Source of the DNA: an uncultured Mycoplasmataceae bacterium
GTDB taxonomy: Bacteria > Bacillota_I > Bacilli_A > Mycoplasmatales > Mycoplasmoidaceae
Reading direction: 5' to 3'
DNA: 9,880 bases
Assembly (NCBI GenBank): GCA_949283985.1
Contig: CASDUM010000099.1
Location: 1 to 9,880 of the forward strand
Made by a program: the position numbers and the translations under genes. This document shows, piece by piece, positions 1-7,794 of the stretch. The stretch's first letter is position 1; each line of letters starts with the position of its first letter. The notes beneath the pieces were generated by a model. That model ran no database searches. It had not been told where the DNA came from and saw nothing but the letters and a program-made list of their open reading frames with translations.

Positions 1-988
1 ATAAATCTTCTAATTTTTCACCAAGACCAATATATTTAACAGGAATATTAAATATATCTTTGATAGCAAGAATAATTCCACCTTTACTTGTTCCATCCAT
101 TTTTGTTAAAACAATTCCTGTAATATCAGATATTTCTTTAAATGCTTTTGCTTGTAACAATCCTGATTGGCCTGTTGTTGCATCTAAAACTAATAAAAAT
201 TCATGTGGAGCAGTTTCATCAAATTTTTTTATTACATTAGTTATTTTTCTTAACTCTTCCATTAAATGAATTTTATTTTGCAATCTTCCAGAAGTATCAC
301 AAATTACAATATCGTAATTATTTTCTTTTCCTCTTTTCACACCTTTGTAAATAACACCAGATGGATCTTGTCCATACTTATCTGGAACTTCAATATCAAC
401 TTTTATTCTCTCTGATCATTCTTTTAATTGTTCAATAGCTCCCGCTCTAAAAGTATCTCCAGCAACTAAAAGAACTTTTTTGCCATCTTTTTTAAAACTA
501 TTTGCTAGCTTAGCGATTGTTGTTGTTTTTCCAACACCGTTCACGCCACTAACTAGAATAATATTAGTTCTATTCTCTTCAAGATTTAAGCTAACTTCTA
601 CTTCAGTTTCTTGAATATAATAAACTAAAATCTTATCTAAAATAATTTCCTTAATTAAATCAGGATTAGAAACTTTTTGATATTTAACTTCTTCTCTAAT
701 TGCATCAACAATTTTTTCAGTTGGTCCAACACCAACATCAAAAGAAATTAATATTTCCTCAATATTTTCAAATAATTCATCATTAATTTCTGTATATTTT
801 TTTGACATTTCTTTAATTGCAGATGTTAGTCCTTTCGATGATTTTTTTAATCCATCGTCAAACTTCTTTTGTTCTACAATTTTTGAGTCATATATATTAT
901 TAATATTTTCTTTATTTTTTTTCTTGATTTTTTCAGATAAAGTTTTTTTAGATTTTATTTTATCAATAATTTTTTTTAAAAAACCCAT
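1..988 (-). CDS. ftsY: Signal recognition particle receptor FtsY (3' end cut by window edge)
   Basis: FtsY is the SRP receptor GTPase that docks ribosome-SRP complexes at the membrane for co-translational insertion. 329 codons are visible, reading UGA at 416-418 as Trp191. The N-terminal ~60 residues are Lys-rich with many charged residues, as expected of a membrane-associating region. The NG domain follows. The P-loop GVNGVGKTT is at about 148-156, DTFRAGA at 178-184, DTSGR at 231-235 (family usually DTAGR), TKMDGTSKGG at 295-304 and the GLGEKLEDL guanine-contact region at 321-329, so probably only about 10-15 residues are missing at the C terminus. The ATG at 988 has AGAGG just upstream, overlapping the smc stop. 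It lies 8 bp downstream of smc and is almost certainly co-transcribed with it, a neighbour pair also known from Bacillus. The GLGEKLEDL ending and DTFRAGA distinguish it from Ffh, which also has an M domain. Confidence 0.96.
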
Positions 989-996
989 ATTAACCT

Positions 997-3951
997 CTAT
1001 TGTTCATCATCTGAAAATATGTTTTTTGCATCATTAAGTTCAACTTTATACATTGATGTAATACCTTTTGTTTCCATTGTAGCACCATATAAGCTATGAC
1101 ATCTTTCCATTGTACCTGGTCTATGTGTAATAATTAAGAATTGTGTGTCTTTTGAAAAATGTGAAATTATATTACCGAATCTTTCAACGTTAGATGGATC
1201 AAGAGCAGACTCAGCTTCATCAAGAATAACAAGCGGAAAATGACTTGTTTTTAAAATTGAAAATAATACTGATAATGCAACTAAAGTTTTTTCGCCACCT
1301 GATAATGCAAATAATGAATTAATTTTCTTTCCTGGAGGTGATGCAAGAACATCAATACCAGATTCTAAAATATTATCTTCATCTGTGAATTCAATTTTAC
1401 AGCTTCCACCACCAAATAAATATTTAAATATTTCAGGTAGCTCTTCATTTATTTTTATAACAACATTTTTGAAATCATTAATTGCTTTTTCATCTGATTT
1501 TTGAATAACTTCTAATAATTTTTCTCTAACTCTTTCAGCATCATTTAATTCTTTTTCAAGATCACCCATTCTTAATTTCTTTTCTTCTAATTCTTTTTTG
1601 GCTTCCATATTGATATCACCAAGATATTCAATATTTTTACCTAATTTTCTAATTCTATCTCTTGCTTCACCATCAGAAATTGTTAATGGCACATTATATT
1701 TAGATATAGCAAATTCAATTGTCATTTTATATTCAATATTAATTTTTTCTTTTGAATATTTTAATGCAGATTCACAACTTGCCTGTTCTGCTTTGTATTC
1801 AATTAATATATTTGAACTTTCATCCATTATTTTTCTTGACTCGTTAATATTATTATTAACTTCTGAAAGTTTCATTCTTAAATTATTTCTCTTTTCTTGA
1901 TTAATATTTAATTTTTCTAATGCAGATTCTTTTTCAAGGATAAGAGTATTTAACTTATGACAGATTGCATCATATTCTGAAGCATTTCTGATAACTGAAC
2001 TTTCATATGATTTATTAGATATTTTTTCATATTCAGCTTTTAACAATGAAATTTCAGAATTAGATTTTTGAAGGAATTCTTCATATTTAGAAATATTGAT
2101 TCTTTTTTCAGAAATTTTTGAACTAACTTCACTCAATTTAATAGCATTTGACTCAATGCCTAATTTATGTTCTCTTATACTATTTGAAATACTTTCAATT
2201 TCACTTTCAATAGTTGCAATTTTTTCTTCTAGATTAAAGGTCGTTGTACTAGTTCTGTTGTATCCACCTTTCATAATACCGCCAGGAGATACAACGTCAC
2301 CATCAATTGTTACAATCTTATATAATTGATTTATATATTTTGATATTTCTATCGCATTAGAAATGTTATCTGCAATGATTGTTCTTGCAAGTAAAGTATC
2401 AATCACACTTTTAAAAATTCTATTTTCATATTTAACTAAATTTGATGCAATATCAATATATCCATCTAATTCAGAAGCAATATTTAAGAAATCATCACTG
2501 ATATATTTAGGTTTAAGATTGTATATTGGCATAAATGTTGCAAACCCAGCTTTATTATTTTTTAAGAATTCAATTGCTTTTTTTGCATCATTGTTTGTAT
2601 TAACTATAACATTATAAACATTGCTACCAAGTGATGTTAATATTGCTTTTTCATATTCTGCATCCATTTTAATTGATTCAGAAATTAAACCATGAATTCC
2701 AGAAATTGCTTCTTTATTTTCTATTACTGCTTTTGCTCCATCAGGGACATTTGTTCTATTTATATTGTTGTTTTTTAATGTTTCCAAAGTTGTTGATTTA
2801 GAAGAAAATTCACTATTTAATTTAATGTATTCATTTGTTAATACATCTTTTTCTTTGTTTAAATTATCTAAATCTGAAATAAGTTCTTGTAGTTCTGCTT
2901 GATTAATTTCGAGTAATCTTTTTTTATTATTTGTTTCAGATTCTAAATTATTAATATTGATTAATAATCCTTCTAATTTTTCTTCTTTGTTGTTTGATTC
3001 AACTTTTGATCTAACGTCATTTTCAAAAATTGATTTTTTAATTTCTAAACTATTTATTTGAGAATTTAGATTATGTAAATTTGAGTTTACATCGTCAATT
3101 AATAAATCGGCTTCTTTTATAAATTTTTCATATAAATTATATTCATCTTGTAAAGATATTAATTTAGGAGATACAAAAGATTTTTCTTTTTCAGAATTTG
3201 AAATTTTTTTATTTAATTCATCTAATTTTGCTTGATTTTCAATAATATCTTTAACTAGTATTTTTAATTCTAGTTCTGTTAATTCTTCTTTATAAAGTTT
3301 ATATTTTTCTAATTTTTCACTTTGTGCCTCTAGTTTTTTTAAATCTCTAGATAATTCTTTAACTAAATCAGAAACTCTATTAAAATTATTATTTGCTCTT
3401 TCTAATTGGTTTAAGCTTTCTTGTTTAAATTTTGTATATCTTCCAATCCCTGCAGCTTCTTCAAATATTTTTCTTCTTTCCTCAGGTTTAGCATCAGCAA
3501 ATCAGTTAACAGTACCTTGTGAAATAATACATAACGATCCTTTTGATAAACCAGTATCTAAAAATATTTCTTGTATATCTCTTAATCTTGCTTGTTTTCC
3601 GTTAATATAATATTCATTATTACCAGAACCTCTATATAGTTTTCTTGTTACAGAGATTTCATTTAGATCTGAATATAAAACTTTTGCTTCATTACTAAAT
3701 GTAAGTGTAACTTCTGCGTAGTCGCTAGCTTTCATGTTTGTGGAGCCGTGAAAAATCATATCATCACTTTTTTTACCTCTTAAAACCTTGTTAGATTTTT
3801 CACCAAGAACTCATTTAATTGCATCTATTACATTAGATTTTCCAGCTCCATTAGGCCCAACAATTCCAACCATTTTTTCTGTGAAATTCATTGTCACATT
3901 GTTCGCATATGATTTAAAACCTTTTGCTTCAATTTTCTTTAAAAAAATCAT
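997..3951 (-). CDS. smc: Chromosome partition protein SMC
   Basis: SMC is the ATPase of the bacterial condensin, a dimer that organises and segregates the chromosome, normally with ScpA and ScpB. The gene is 984 codons once two UGA codons (3811-3813 and 3502-3504) are read as Trp; I checked every codon between them and 2787 and found no other stop. The N-terminal head has Walker A GPNGAGKSN at 32-40 and a Q-loop ISQGTV near 145-150, followed by the conserved KPEERRKIFEEAAGI. A first coiled coil runs from about 160 to 415. The hinge spans about 418-565 and ends in GGIMKGGYNR. A second coiled coil runs to about 850. The C-terminal head has signature LSGGEK at 883-888 and Walker B LVILDEAESALD with D911 and E912. 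At 984 residues it is about 200 shorter than Bacillus SMC, from shorter arms. The ATG at 3951 is preceded by GGAG. ftsY follows after 8 bp. Confidence 0.97.
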
Positions 3952-3978
3952 AATTTCTCCATAAAAATAAACACTTTA

Positions 3979-3984
3979 ATTATA
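3979..3984 (-). promoter_or_regulatory. Candidate -10 box of the smc-ftsY operon
   Basis: On the minus strand the hexamer is a perfect TATAAT, 27 bp upstream of the smc ATG, with the GGAG ribosome site between them. No convincing -35 element is visible at 16-18 bp, which is common in mollicutes. In a sequence this AT-rich TATAAT occurs by chance, so position relative to the start is the main support. Confidence 0.45.
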
Positions 3985-4461
3985 TAAAAAAAACATACAA
4001 TTTAACCATATTATTAGAAATATTTAGTGTGTGAAAATATTTGTCTTACTTATGATAAATATTTATGGAAAATATTATTATATTTATAGACTATATTATG
4101 TTCTAATGAAGTTAAATATGAATGATTCAAGATGTATCTATTTTAAAAAATGATAAATATTTTTTAAATTTAAAATGTGTCTTGAGATGATAATCTACTC
4201 TATGATTTAAATCATAAATATAAAAAAATATATAAATGACCAATATGTCATGTAAATGAGAAATGAATGAAAAAGTAGATTAACTTTAAAAAGTAATCTC
4301 CATAACTCACTCTATAATTGTGGCAGTTGATATTCACACAATATTAGTTATAGATTATTTATATAAACAAAATATTAAAAGTTCCACACTAAAAAATCAA
4401 TTTGTCAATAGATTTAATATAATATTTGTTTATTGTTGTTTTTTGTAATTTATGAACGAAG
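3985..4461. other. Long intergenic region between rpsO terminator and smc; no gene seen
   Basis: About 480 bp carry no open reading frame above about 15 codons on either strand, even with UGA read as Trp. I see no tRNA, tmRNA, RNase P or SRP RNA signature. Several inverted repeats are present: the perfect palindrome ATGATTTAAATCAT at 4202-4215, and a set of competing arms at 4191-4199, 4274-4282 and 4291-4299. The 13-mer ATGATAAATATTT occurs twice, at 4052-4064 and 4150-4162. It lies between a strong terminator and smc on the minus strand, so it could be the smc upstream region, hold a small RNA, or be decayed sequence. The sequence alone does not decide. Confidence 0.5.
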
Positions 4462-4506
4462 AAAAAGCATTAAAATAGGTTCTTTTATCCTATATTAATG
4501 CTTTTT
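4462..4506 (-). terminator. Rho-independent terminator of rpsO
   Basis: An 18-bp hairpin with one mismatch has arms 4462-4479 and 4489-4506 and a 9-nt loop. Read on the minus strand it begins 5 bp after the rpsO stop, and the stem ends in TTTTT followed by CTTC. The core of the stem (AGCATTAA, CCTAT/ATAGG) is more GC-rich than its surroundings. The arms also end in AAAAA on one side and TTTTT on the other, so it could work in both directions, but no plus-strand gene reads into it. Confidence 0.9.
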
Positions 4507-4511
4507 AGTGA

Positions 4512-4781
4512 CTAACCTCTTATTTCAAGATCAGCAATAATTTTTCTATATCTTTCGATGTCTTTGTTTTTCAAGTAATTTAATAAAGATTTTCTTTTTG
4601 ATACTTTTTGTTGTAATCCTCTTTTAGAAATAAAATCTTTTTTATTTTCAACCATATGTGCCGTTAAAGACTTAATTTCAGCTGTAAGAATTGCTATTTG
4701 AACTTCTGTAGTTCCAGTATCATTAGCATCTTTACCATATTTTTTTACTAATTTTGATTTTGTTTCCTTGCTAATAGCCAT
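4512..4781 (-). CDS. rpsO: 30S ribosomal protein S15
   Basis: S15 is a primary 16S rRNA binding protein of the small subunit that organises the platform and contributes to a subunit bridge. The 89-residue length is standard. Family signatures are TGTTEVQIAILTAEI (about 22-36; usual form TGSPEVQIA), LTAHM, KKDF, SKRGLQQKVSKRKSLLNYLK and the C-terminal YRKIIADLEIRG. The ATG at 4781 is chosen over an in-frame start 10 codons upstream at 4811 because AAAGGA lies 6 bp before it and the protein then begins MAISKE, the normal S15 N terminus. It appears to be a single-gene unit: non-coding DNA lies upstream and a strong terminator follows directly. In other bacteria S15 represses its own translation through its leader RNA; I do not recognise such a structure here. 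Confidence 0.97.
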   Translation of the reverse strand: MAISKETKSKLVKKYGKDANDTGTTEVQIAILTAEIKSLTAHMVENKKDFISKRGLQQKVSKRKSLLNYLKNKDIERYRKIIADLEIRG

Positions 4782-5056
4782 TTTATATCCTTTCCAATTT
4801 ACACATAGCATAAATATGAATATCTATACATAGTGGAAATTAATATTACTATATTAATTTAACCATAAATATCAATAAATTCAAAATTTTTTACAATAAA
4901 TATAAAAGCGACTTGTATGAAATTTAATGAATTTTCTATGTTAAAAATATAGATAAATTCTATAATATTTGATAAAATTTTAAATTTTCTTAGATTTGAC
5001 GAAAAATTACTTAATTATCCGCCCTTAAAAAATCAAAAAAGTATAGAAAAATCTAG
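4782..5056. other. AT-rich intergenic region upstream of rpsO; no gene seen
   Basis: No reading frame above about 11 codons is present. It should hold the minus-strand promoter of rpsO; TATGCT and TATAGA hexamers occur between 4807 and 4835 on that strand, but I cannot choose between them and see no good -35. No RNA gene signature is recognised. Confidence 0.4.
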
Positions 5057-5072
5057 CTTTTTTGCAAAAAAG
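5057..5072. repeat. Perfect 16-bp palindrome
   Basis: The sequence CTTTTTTGCAAAAAAG is its own reverse complement. Its right half is the first A-tract of the adjoining 11-bp repeat array. With no loop bases it is more likely a protein site or bent DNA than an RNA hairpin. It is not followed by a T-run on either strand, so it does not look like a terminator. Confidence 0.7.
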
Positions 5073-5131
5073 TTCAAGAAAAGTTCAAGAAAAGTTCACA
5101 AAAAGTTTATAAAAAGTTCATAAAAAGTCCT
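5066..5131. repeat. Six tandem 11-bp repeats (AAAAGTTCA-type) upstream of the small-protein promoter
   Basis: The guanine of AAAAGTTC recurs at 5072, 5083, 5094, 5105, 5116 and 5127, an exact 11-base period. Copies 2 and 3 are identical (AAGTTCAAGAA spacing), copies 1 and 5 retain AAAAGTTCA, copy 4 has GTTT and copy 6 has GTCC. The array ends about 53 bp before a TATAAT hexamer. A-tracts at a near-helical period are expected to give intrinsic curvature. Alternatively this is a short tandem repeat able to change copy number. The degenerate outer copies argue that it is not freshly expanded. Confidence 0.9.
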
Positions 5132-5183
5132 GAATTTTTCCTAAATTTGTCCAAAATCCATAATTTTACATAAAAATTCCCTT

Positions 5184-5189
5184 TATAAT
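5184..5189 (+). promoter_or_regulatory. -10 box of the small hydrophobic protein gene
   Basis: A perfect TATAAT lies 40 bp upstream of the ATG at 5224. A TTTACA at 5165-5170 resembles a -35 element but its 13-bp spacing is too short, so recognition may depend on the -10 box and the upstream A-tract array. Transcription would begin near 5195-5197, at the foot of the GC-rich hairpin. Confidence 0.6.
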
Positions 5190-5193
5190 AGGT

Positions 5194-5208
5194 GGGGAGC
5201 GATTCCCC
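5194..5208 (+). promoter_or_regulatory. GC-rich 5'-leader hairpin
   Basis: GGGGA pairs with TCCCC around a GCGAT loop (a sixth G-T pair is possible). It is conspicuous because runs of four G or C are nearly absent elsewhere in the window. From the predicted start site it would form the extreme 5' end of the mRNA, the position where hairpins are known to protect transcripts from 5'-end-dependent decay. It stops 2 bases before the ribosome site, so it should not block translation. Confidence 0.6.
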
Positions 5209-5210
5209 GA

Positions 5211-5218
5211 GGAAGGAG
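5211..5218 (+). promoter_or_regulatory. Strong Shine-Dalgarno fixing the start of the 72-residue protein
   Basis: GGAAGGAG is followed by 5 bases (TAATT) and ATG at 5224. This is the best ribosome site in the window and selects the 5224 start over the later in-frame ATG at 5236, which has no site of its own. Confidence 0.75.
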
Positions 5219-5223
5219 TAATT

Positions 5224-5442
5224 ATGTGATGAAATATGGTAGTTGGTGGAAGTGTTCTTGCTTCTGCTATAAGCACTATGATAGGCAATGTATCAACTAT
5301 TGCAGTTAATACTATAAATGCTACTAGTGGCGAACAATCAAATCAAGAAAATAAAAGTACCAATGTTTTTAAAAATACAAATAATTTTAACATGGTCAGA
5401 CTTTCAAAATATCCATCAAGAACAACTATAGGCTTCTTTTAA
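5224..5442 (+). CDS. Small hydrophobic protein of unknown function (MWW...), 72 residues
   Basis: I do not recognise this protein. Read with UGA as Trp it starts MWWNMVVGGSVLASAIS; both Trp codons are UGA, so standard-code annotation would begin four codons late at 5236. Residues about 2-31 are hydrophobic and rich in Gly, Ala, Ser, Val and Ile with no charge, consistent with one membrane helix or an amphipathic segment. There is no Lys or Arg before the helix and no lipobox Cys, so it is not a typical signal peptide. Residues 32-56 are polar (Asn, Ser, Gln, Thr). The tail, from about 57, is basic and ends MVRLSKYPSRTTIGFF. Expression signals are strong: TATAAT, 5' hairpin and an ideal Shine-Dalgarno. 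It is a single-gene unit, about 350 bp before hpf. It could be a small membrane protein, a secreted or bacteriocin-like peptide, or a toxin; nothing visible decides. Confidence 0.72.
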
Positions 5443-5772
5443 AAAATCAAGATATAAATATTTCAGTCAAAGTAGAAACAATCTAAACTTTTGAGATTAA
5501 CTTTATTCATGTTATTATTATGCTCATAATTTACGATTGCGATGTTAAAGTTATTTCTCCATAAACTTTAACTAATTAAAATACATCTTTTTTCATTATA
5601 TAAACAATCAAGTCAAATAAAAATCTAGAATCATTCTTTTGATCTATGTTGTTTTCATATATTTAAACCAGATAACTTTCGTTTCTTTTATATATTAATT
5701 TATACTATTTTTAATATAATTAAAATCTTTTCATAAATTTAATAATTAAGTCCCTTTGTCTATTTCATAAGT
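5443..5772. other. Intergenic region between the small protein gene and hpf; no gene seen
   Basis: About 330 bp of AT-rich DNA without a credible reading frame. The clearest structure is a perfect 9-bp inverted repeat, GTTAAAGTT at 5544-5552 and AACTTTAAC at 5564-5572, with an 11-nt loop; a T-rich stretch (CTTTTTTC) follows only about 14 bp later, so as a terminator for the upstream gene it is weak. A second imperfect hairpin, AATCT/AGATT around 5480-5498, is followed by AACTTTATT. No RNA gene family is recognised. Confidence 0.45.
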
Positions 5773-5778
5773 TATAAT
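5773..5778 (+). promoter_or_regulatory. -10 box of hpf
   Basis: A perfect TATAAT lies 17 bp before the hpf ATG, with AAGGAG in between. No -35 element is apparent: TTGTCT at 5756-5761 is too close. The predicted leader would be only about 10 nt, just enough to hold the ribosome site. Confidence 0.55.
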
Positions 5779-5795
5779 TAAAGTAAGGAGTAGAT

Positions 5796-6089
5796 ATGAA
5801 TTATTCAATTAGATGAAAAGATATGAGCAATCATCCAAGCCTAGAGGAATTTTTCAAAAATAAAATTCAAAAAATATTTGAATTCTCATTTGTAGAAGAA
5901 AATGTTAAGGCAGAATACATTTACTACAAAAGAGAGGGACAATATAAATTGAGAATAAATGTAAAAATTCATAAGGGTGATATCATCAGAGCTGAAGCTT
6001 CTGATGAGAGCGGCGAAAAAGCAACAAACAAAGCAATTGACAAAATTATTGATCAATTGAGAAGGATAAAAACAAAATTAAATCACTAA
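5796..6089 (+). CDS. hpf: Ribosome hibernation promoting factor, short form
   Basis: Members of the S30AE/HPF family bind the decoding region of idle 30S subunits and put ribosomes into an inactive, protected state. The product is 97 residues, like E. coli HPF (95), and lacks the C-terminal dimerisation domain of the long form usual in Firmicutes. Visible similarity: an N-terminal strand MNYSIRWKDM, then LEEFFKNKIQKIFEF, the strand YKLRINVKIHKGDIIRAEAS, and the final helix KATNKAIDKIIDQLRRIKTKLNH, matching the IDGLIDKLARQLTKHKDKLKQH-type end of the family. The ATG at 5796 follows AAGGAG by 6 bases; Trp7 is UGA, so standard-code annotation would begin nine codons late at 5823. Single-gene unit with its own -10 box and a downstream terminator, convergent with the permease. 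A short form could not make 100S dimers in the long-form manner. Confidence 0.9.
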
Positions 6090-6119
6090 CAAAAAGAAAT
6101 ACCTCTTTTTTTCTTTTTG
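6090..6119 (+). terminator. Possible first terminator hairpin after hpf
   Basis: Immediately after the hpf stop, CAAAAAGAAA pairs perfectly with TTTCTTTTTG (10 bp, 10-nt loop). The stem is almost purely A/T and the T-rich arm doubles as the U-tract, so it is weak on its own and may be a by-product of the homopolymer runs. The better hairpin lies 12 bp further on. Confidence 0.35.
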
Positions 6120-6130
6120 AAGGTAAAAAT

Positions 6131-6167
6131 AAAATATCTTATTGGCGAAATGCTAATAAGGTATTTT
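6131..6167 (+). terminator. Shared (bidirectional) terminator between convergent hpf and permease genes
   Basis: Arms 6131-6146 and 6152-6167 form a 16-bp stem around a GAAAT loop. On the plus strand all positions pair if two U-G wobbles are counted, and the hairpin runs into TTTTTT, so it fits an hpf terminator best. On the minus strand the same two positions become A-C mismatches, but the hairpin is followed by a T-rich tract and starts immediately after the permease stop, so it probably ends both transcripts. Confidence 0.8.
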
Positions 6168-7760
6168 TTATTTAACATTAATTTGGTTGTTTTTATTTTT
6201 GTCTAATTTAATCTCTATTAAAGATGGAACTCCTGAGATAAGAACAAATAATATTAATGTAACTAATTTCATAATTCTGCCAATAATTTCATCATTATCA
6301 AATGATGAAGTAGCGATAAATATGATATTTACAATGGAATCTAAAACTAAAATTATTAGTACTATTGATATTAATAATACTGAAATGATAGCTGTAGGTA
6401 TAAAATATTTCTTTTCTTCAATTTTTACCTTTTTAGTTTTTCTATTTCTTAAACCACCATAAATAGGAAGCATTACAAATAAGAAAGCAAACACTGCAGT
6501 TCATGTTGCCATTAAATCACAGAAAGAATATAATTTTCCAAGAGATTGATGACCATATGTATCACCATATATATTTATATATCCAAGTGCTCCAATGATT
6601 GAGAATAATATAAAAATTGGAACAGTGATAATGATACAATATATTATTCCTATAATTGGTTTATGGTCATTAAGTTTTGAATGAATTTTTTCGCTAAAAG
6701 GTAGTTCTTTTTCTCTTATTAAATCTTCTATAAATCTAGGAGATCACATTGAGAAACCATTAATAATTCCTAATATACCTATTGCTATTGTTAGGTTTAT
6801 AATTCCAAGAACTCATAGCGAGTCTCTTTCTCTTAACCAATTTTCAAAACCAGAGATACCACCATTACCAGTAAGAGACATAATTATAGAAATTACTAAA
6901 TAAATTATTGTTACAGTACCCAAACCTAAAAAGATTGCTATAGGAGTCTTTTTTGGTTCTTTCATTTCTGTTTGTAGGCCTGCTGTTACATAAAAACCAT
7001 CATAAGCAAAGAATATTCCGCCCATTGCCATAAATAATCCAATTCCTGGTGATAAATAAGCAAAATTATTACTGCTATGAATTGATGATATATTATCATC
7101 TGAAGTTACTCCAGCGCTAACATGAATTTCTGATGGACTAATAGAGAATATAATAATCCCTAATATAACAGTCATTGCTAACGGAATAAATTTAATAGAT
7201 GTAATACAAAGATTTAATATATTTCCAATTCTTGATGATGCTCCTGATACAACAATAAATGAAAGTGAAATCAATAAACAAATAATCATTCAAACAATTC
7301 AATCTGAACTTCCATTTCCGCCAAGCATGAATGATGGTTGTATTATATAATTTGAAAAACAACTTATTGAATCTTGGAGCGACATTAAAAAATAGAAAGG
7401 CATAAAGAAGAAAGTTAATGGCACATATAAATATGTCATAAAATTTTTCGACGATTTATAAATAAAACTAGAGTTAAAAACTTTACATCATCCAATTAAA
7501 GATAAATTATCATTTCTAGCAGCAGAAATTTCAATTAGTGCTAGCGCCATTGATATAACAGCAAACGCAGCTATTATTCAAGCAAATATAGCTAATATTA
7601 ATGAACCCTCTGAATATTCTAGTACACTCTTAGCTTTAAAAAATATACCTGCGCCTATTGAAGATCCAACAACAATCATCATTGCTGAAAAAAATGATAT
7701 TTTTTTTCTTGTTGGTAATTCACTAATAGAAACACTTGTATTATTATTTATGTTTTCCAT
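6168..7760 (-). CDS. APC-superfamily amino acid permease
   Basis: A 530-residue integral membrane transporter, read through seven UGA Trp codons (one further Trp is UGG); I found no true stop between 7760 and 6168. A 20-residue polar N terminus precedes the first helix with the APC hallmark GSSIGAGIFF (32-41), the unwound substrate- and ion-binding segment of this fold. About 12 hydrophobic segments follow, including SLILAIFAWIIAAFAVIS, FIPLAMTVILGIIIFSI, and the LSPGIGLFMAMGGIFFAYDGFY region with the charged loop TEMKEPKKTP typical of APC carriers. The C terminus is a short Lys/Asn-rich tail. The substrate cannot be read from sequence; uptake or exchange of an amino acid is expected, since mollicutes import nearly all of theirs. 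The ATG at 7760 has AAAGG 6 bp upstream. Its stop codon abuts the shared terminator. It follows the PHP gene on the same strand, but has its own promoter signal. Confidence 0.88.
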
Positions 7761-7781
7761 GTTAACCTTTAAATTTTATTT

Positions 7782-7787
7782 ATTATA
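7782..7787 (-). promoter_or_regulatory. Candidate -10 box of the permease gene
   Basis: A minus-strand TATAAT lies 21 bp upstream of the permease ATG, downstream of the hairpin that ends the PHP gene. No -35 is identifiable in the homopolymeric A/T run upstream. Confidence 0.5.
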
Positions 7788-7794
7788 TATGAAA

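Noticed and set aside
1598..2617. Plus-strand frames of 77-100 codons opposite smc (1598-1900, 2096-2329, 2363-2617)
   Set aside because: Hydrophobic shadows of a Lys/Glu/Asn-rich coiled-coil gene read on the opposite strand; no ribosome sites and wholly inside smc.
4238..4285. Plus-strand 15-codon frame starting MTNMSCKWEMNEK in the smc upstream region
   Set aside because: No Shine-Dalgarno and too short to separate from chance; overlaps the inverted-repeat arms.
4782..4811. Ten-codon N-terminal extension of S15
   Set aside because: The extension covers the Shine-Dalgarno of the internal ATG, and S15 proteins normally start at the MAIS-type N terminus.
5041..5131. A CRISPR-like array
   Set aside because: The units are 11 bp, contiguous and without spacers, so this is a simple tandem repeat.
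5165..5170. TTTACA as the -35 element for the TATAAT at 5184
   Set aside because: Spacing is only 13 bp, too short for a normal sigma-70-type promoter.
5439..5510. Minus-strand 23-codon frame antisense to the end of the small-protein gene, open if UGA is Trp
   Set aside because: No ribosome site before its ATG, no family resemblance, and very short; expected by chance under code 4.
3985..5795. Housekeeping RNA genes (tmRNA, RNase P RNA, SRP RNA, tRNA) in the gene-poor middle
   Set aside because: I looked for their conserved GC-richer cores and found none; the region is almost uniformly A/T.
6187..6462. Plus-strand 91-codon frame opposite the permease
   Set aside because: Antisense shadow of membrane-protein codons; the minus-strand frame has clear APC features and covers the same DNA.
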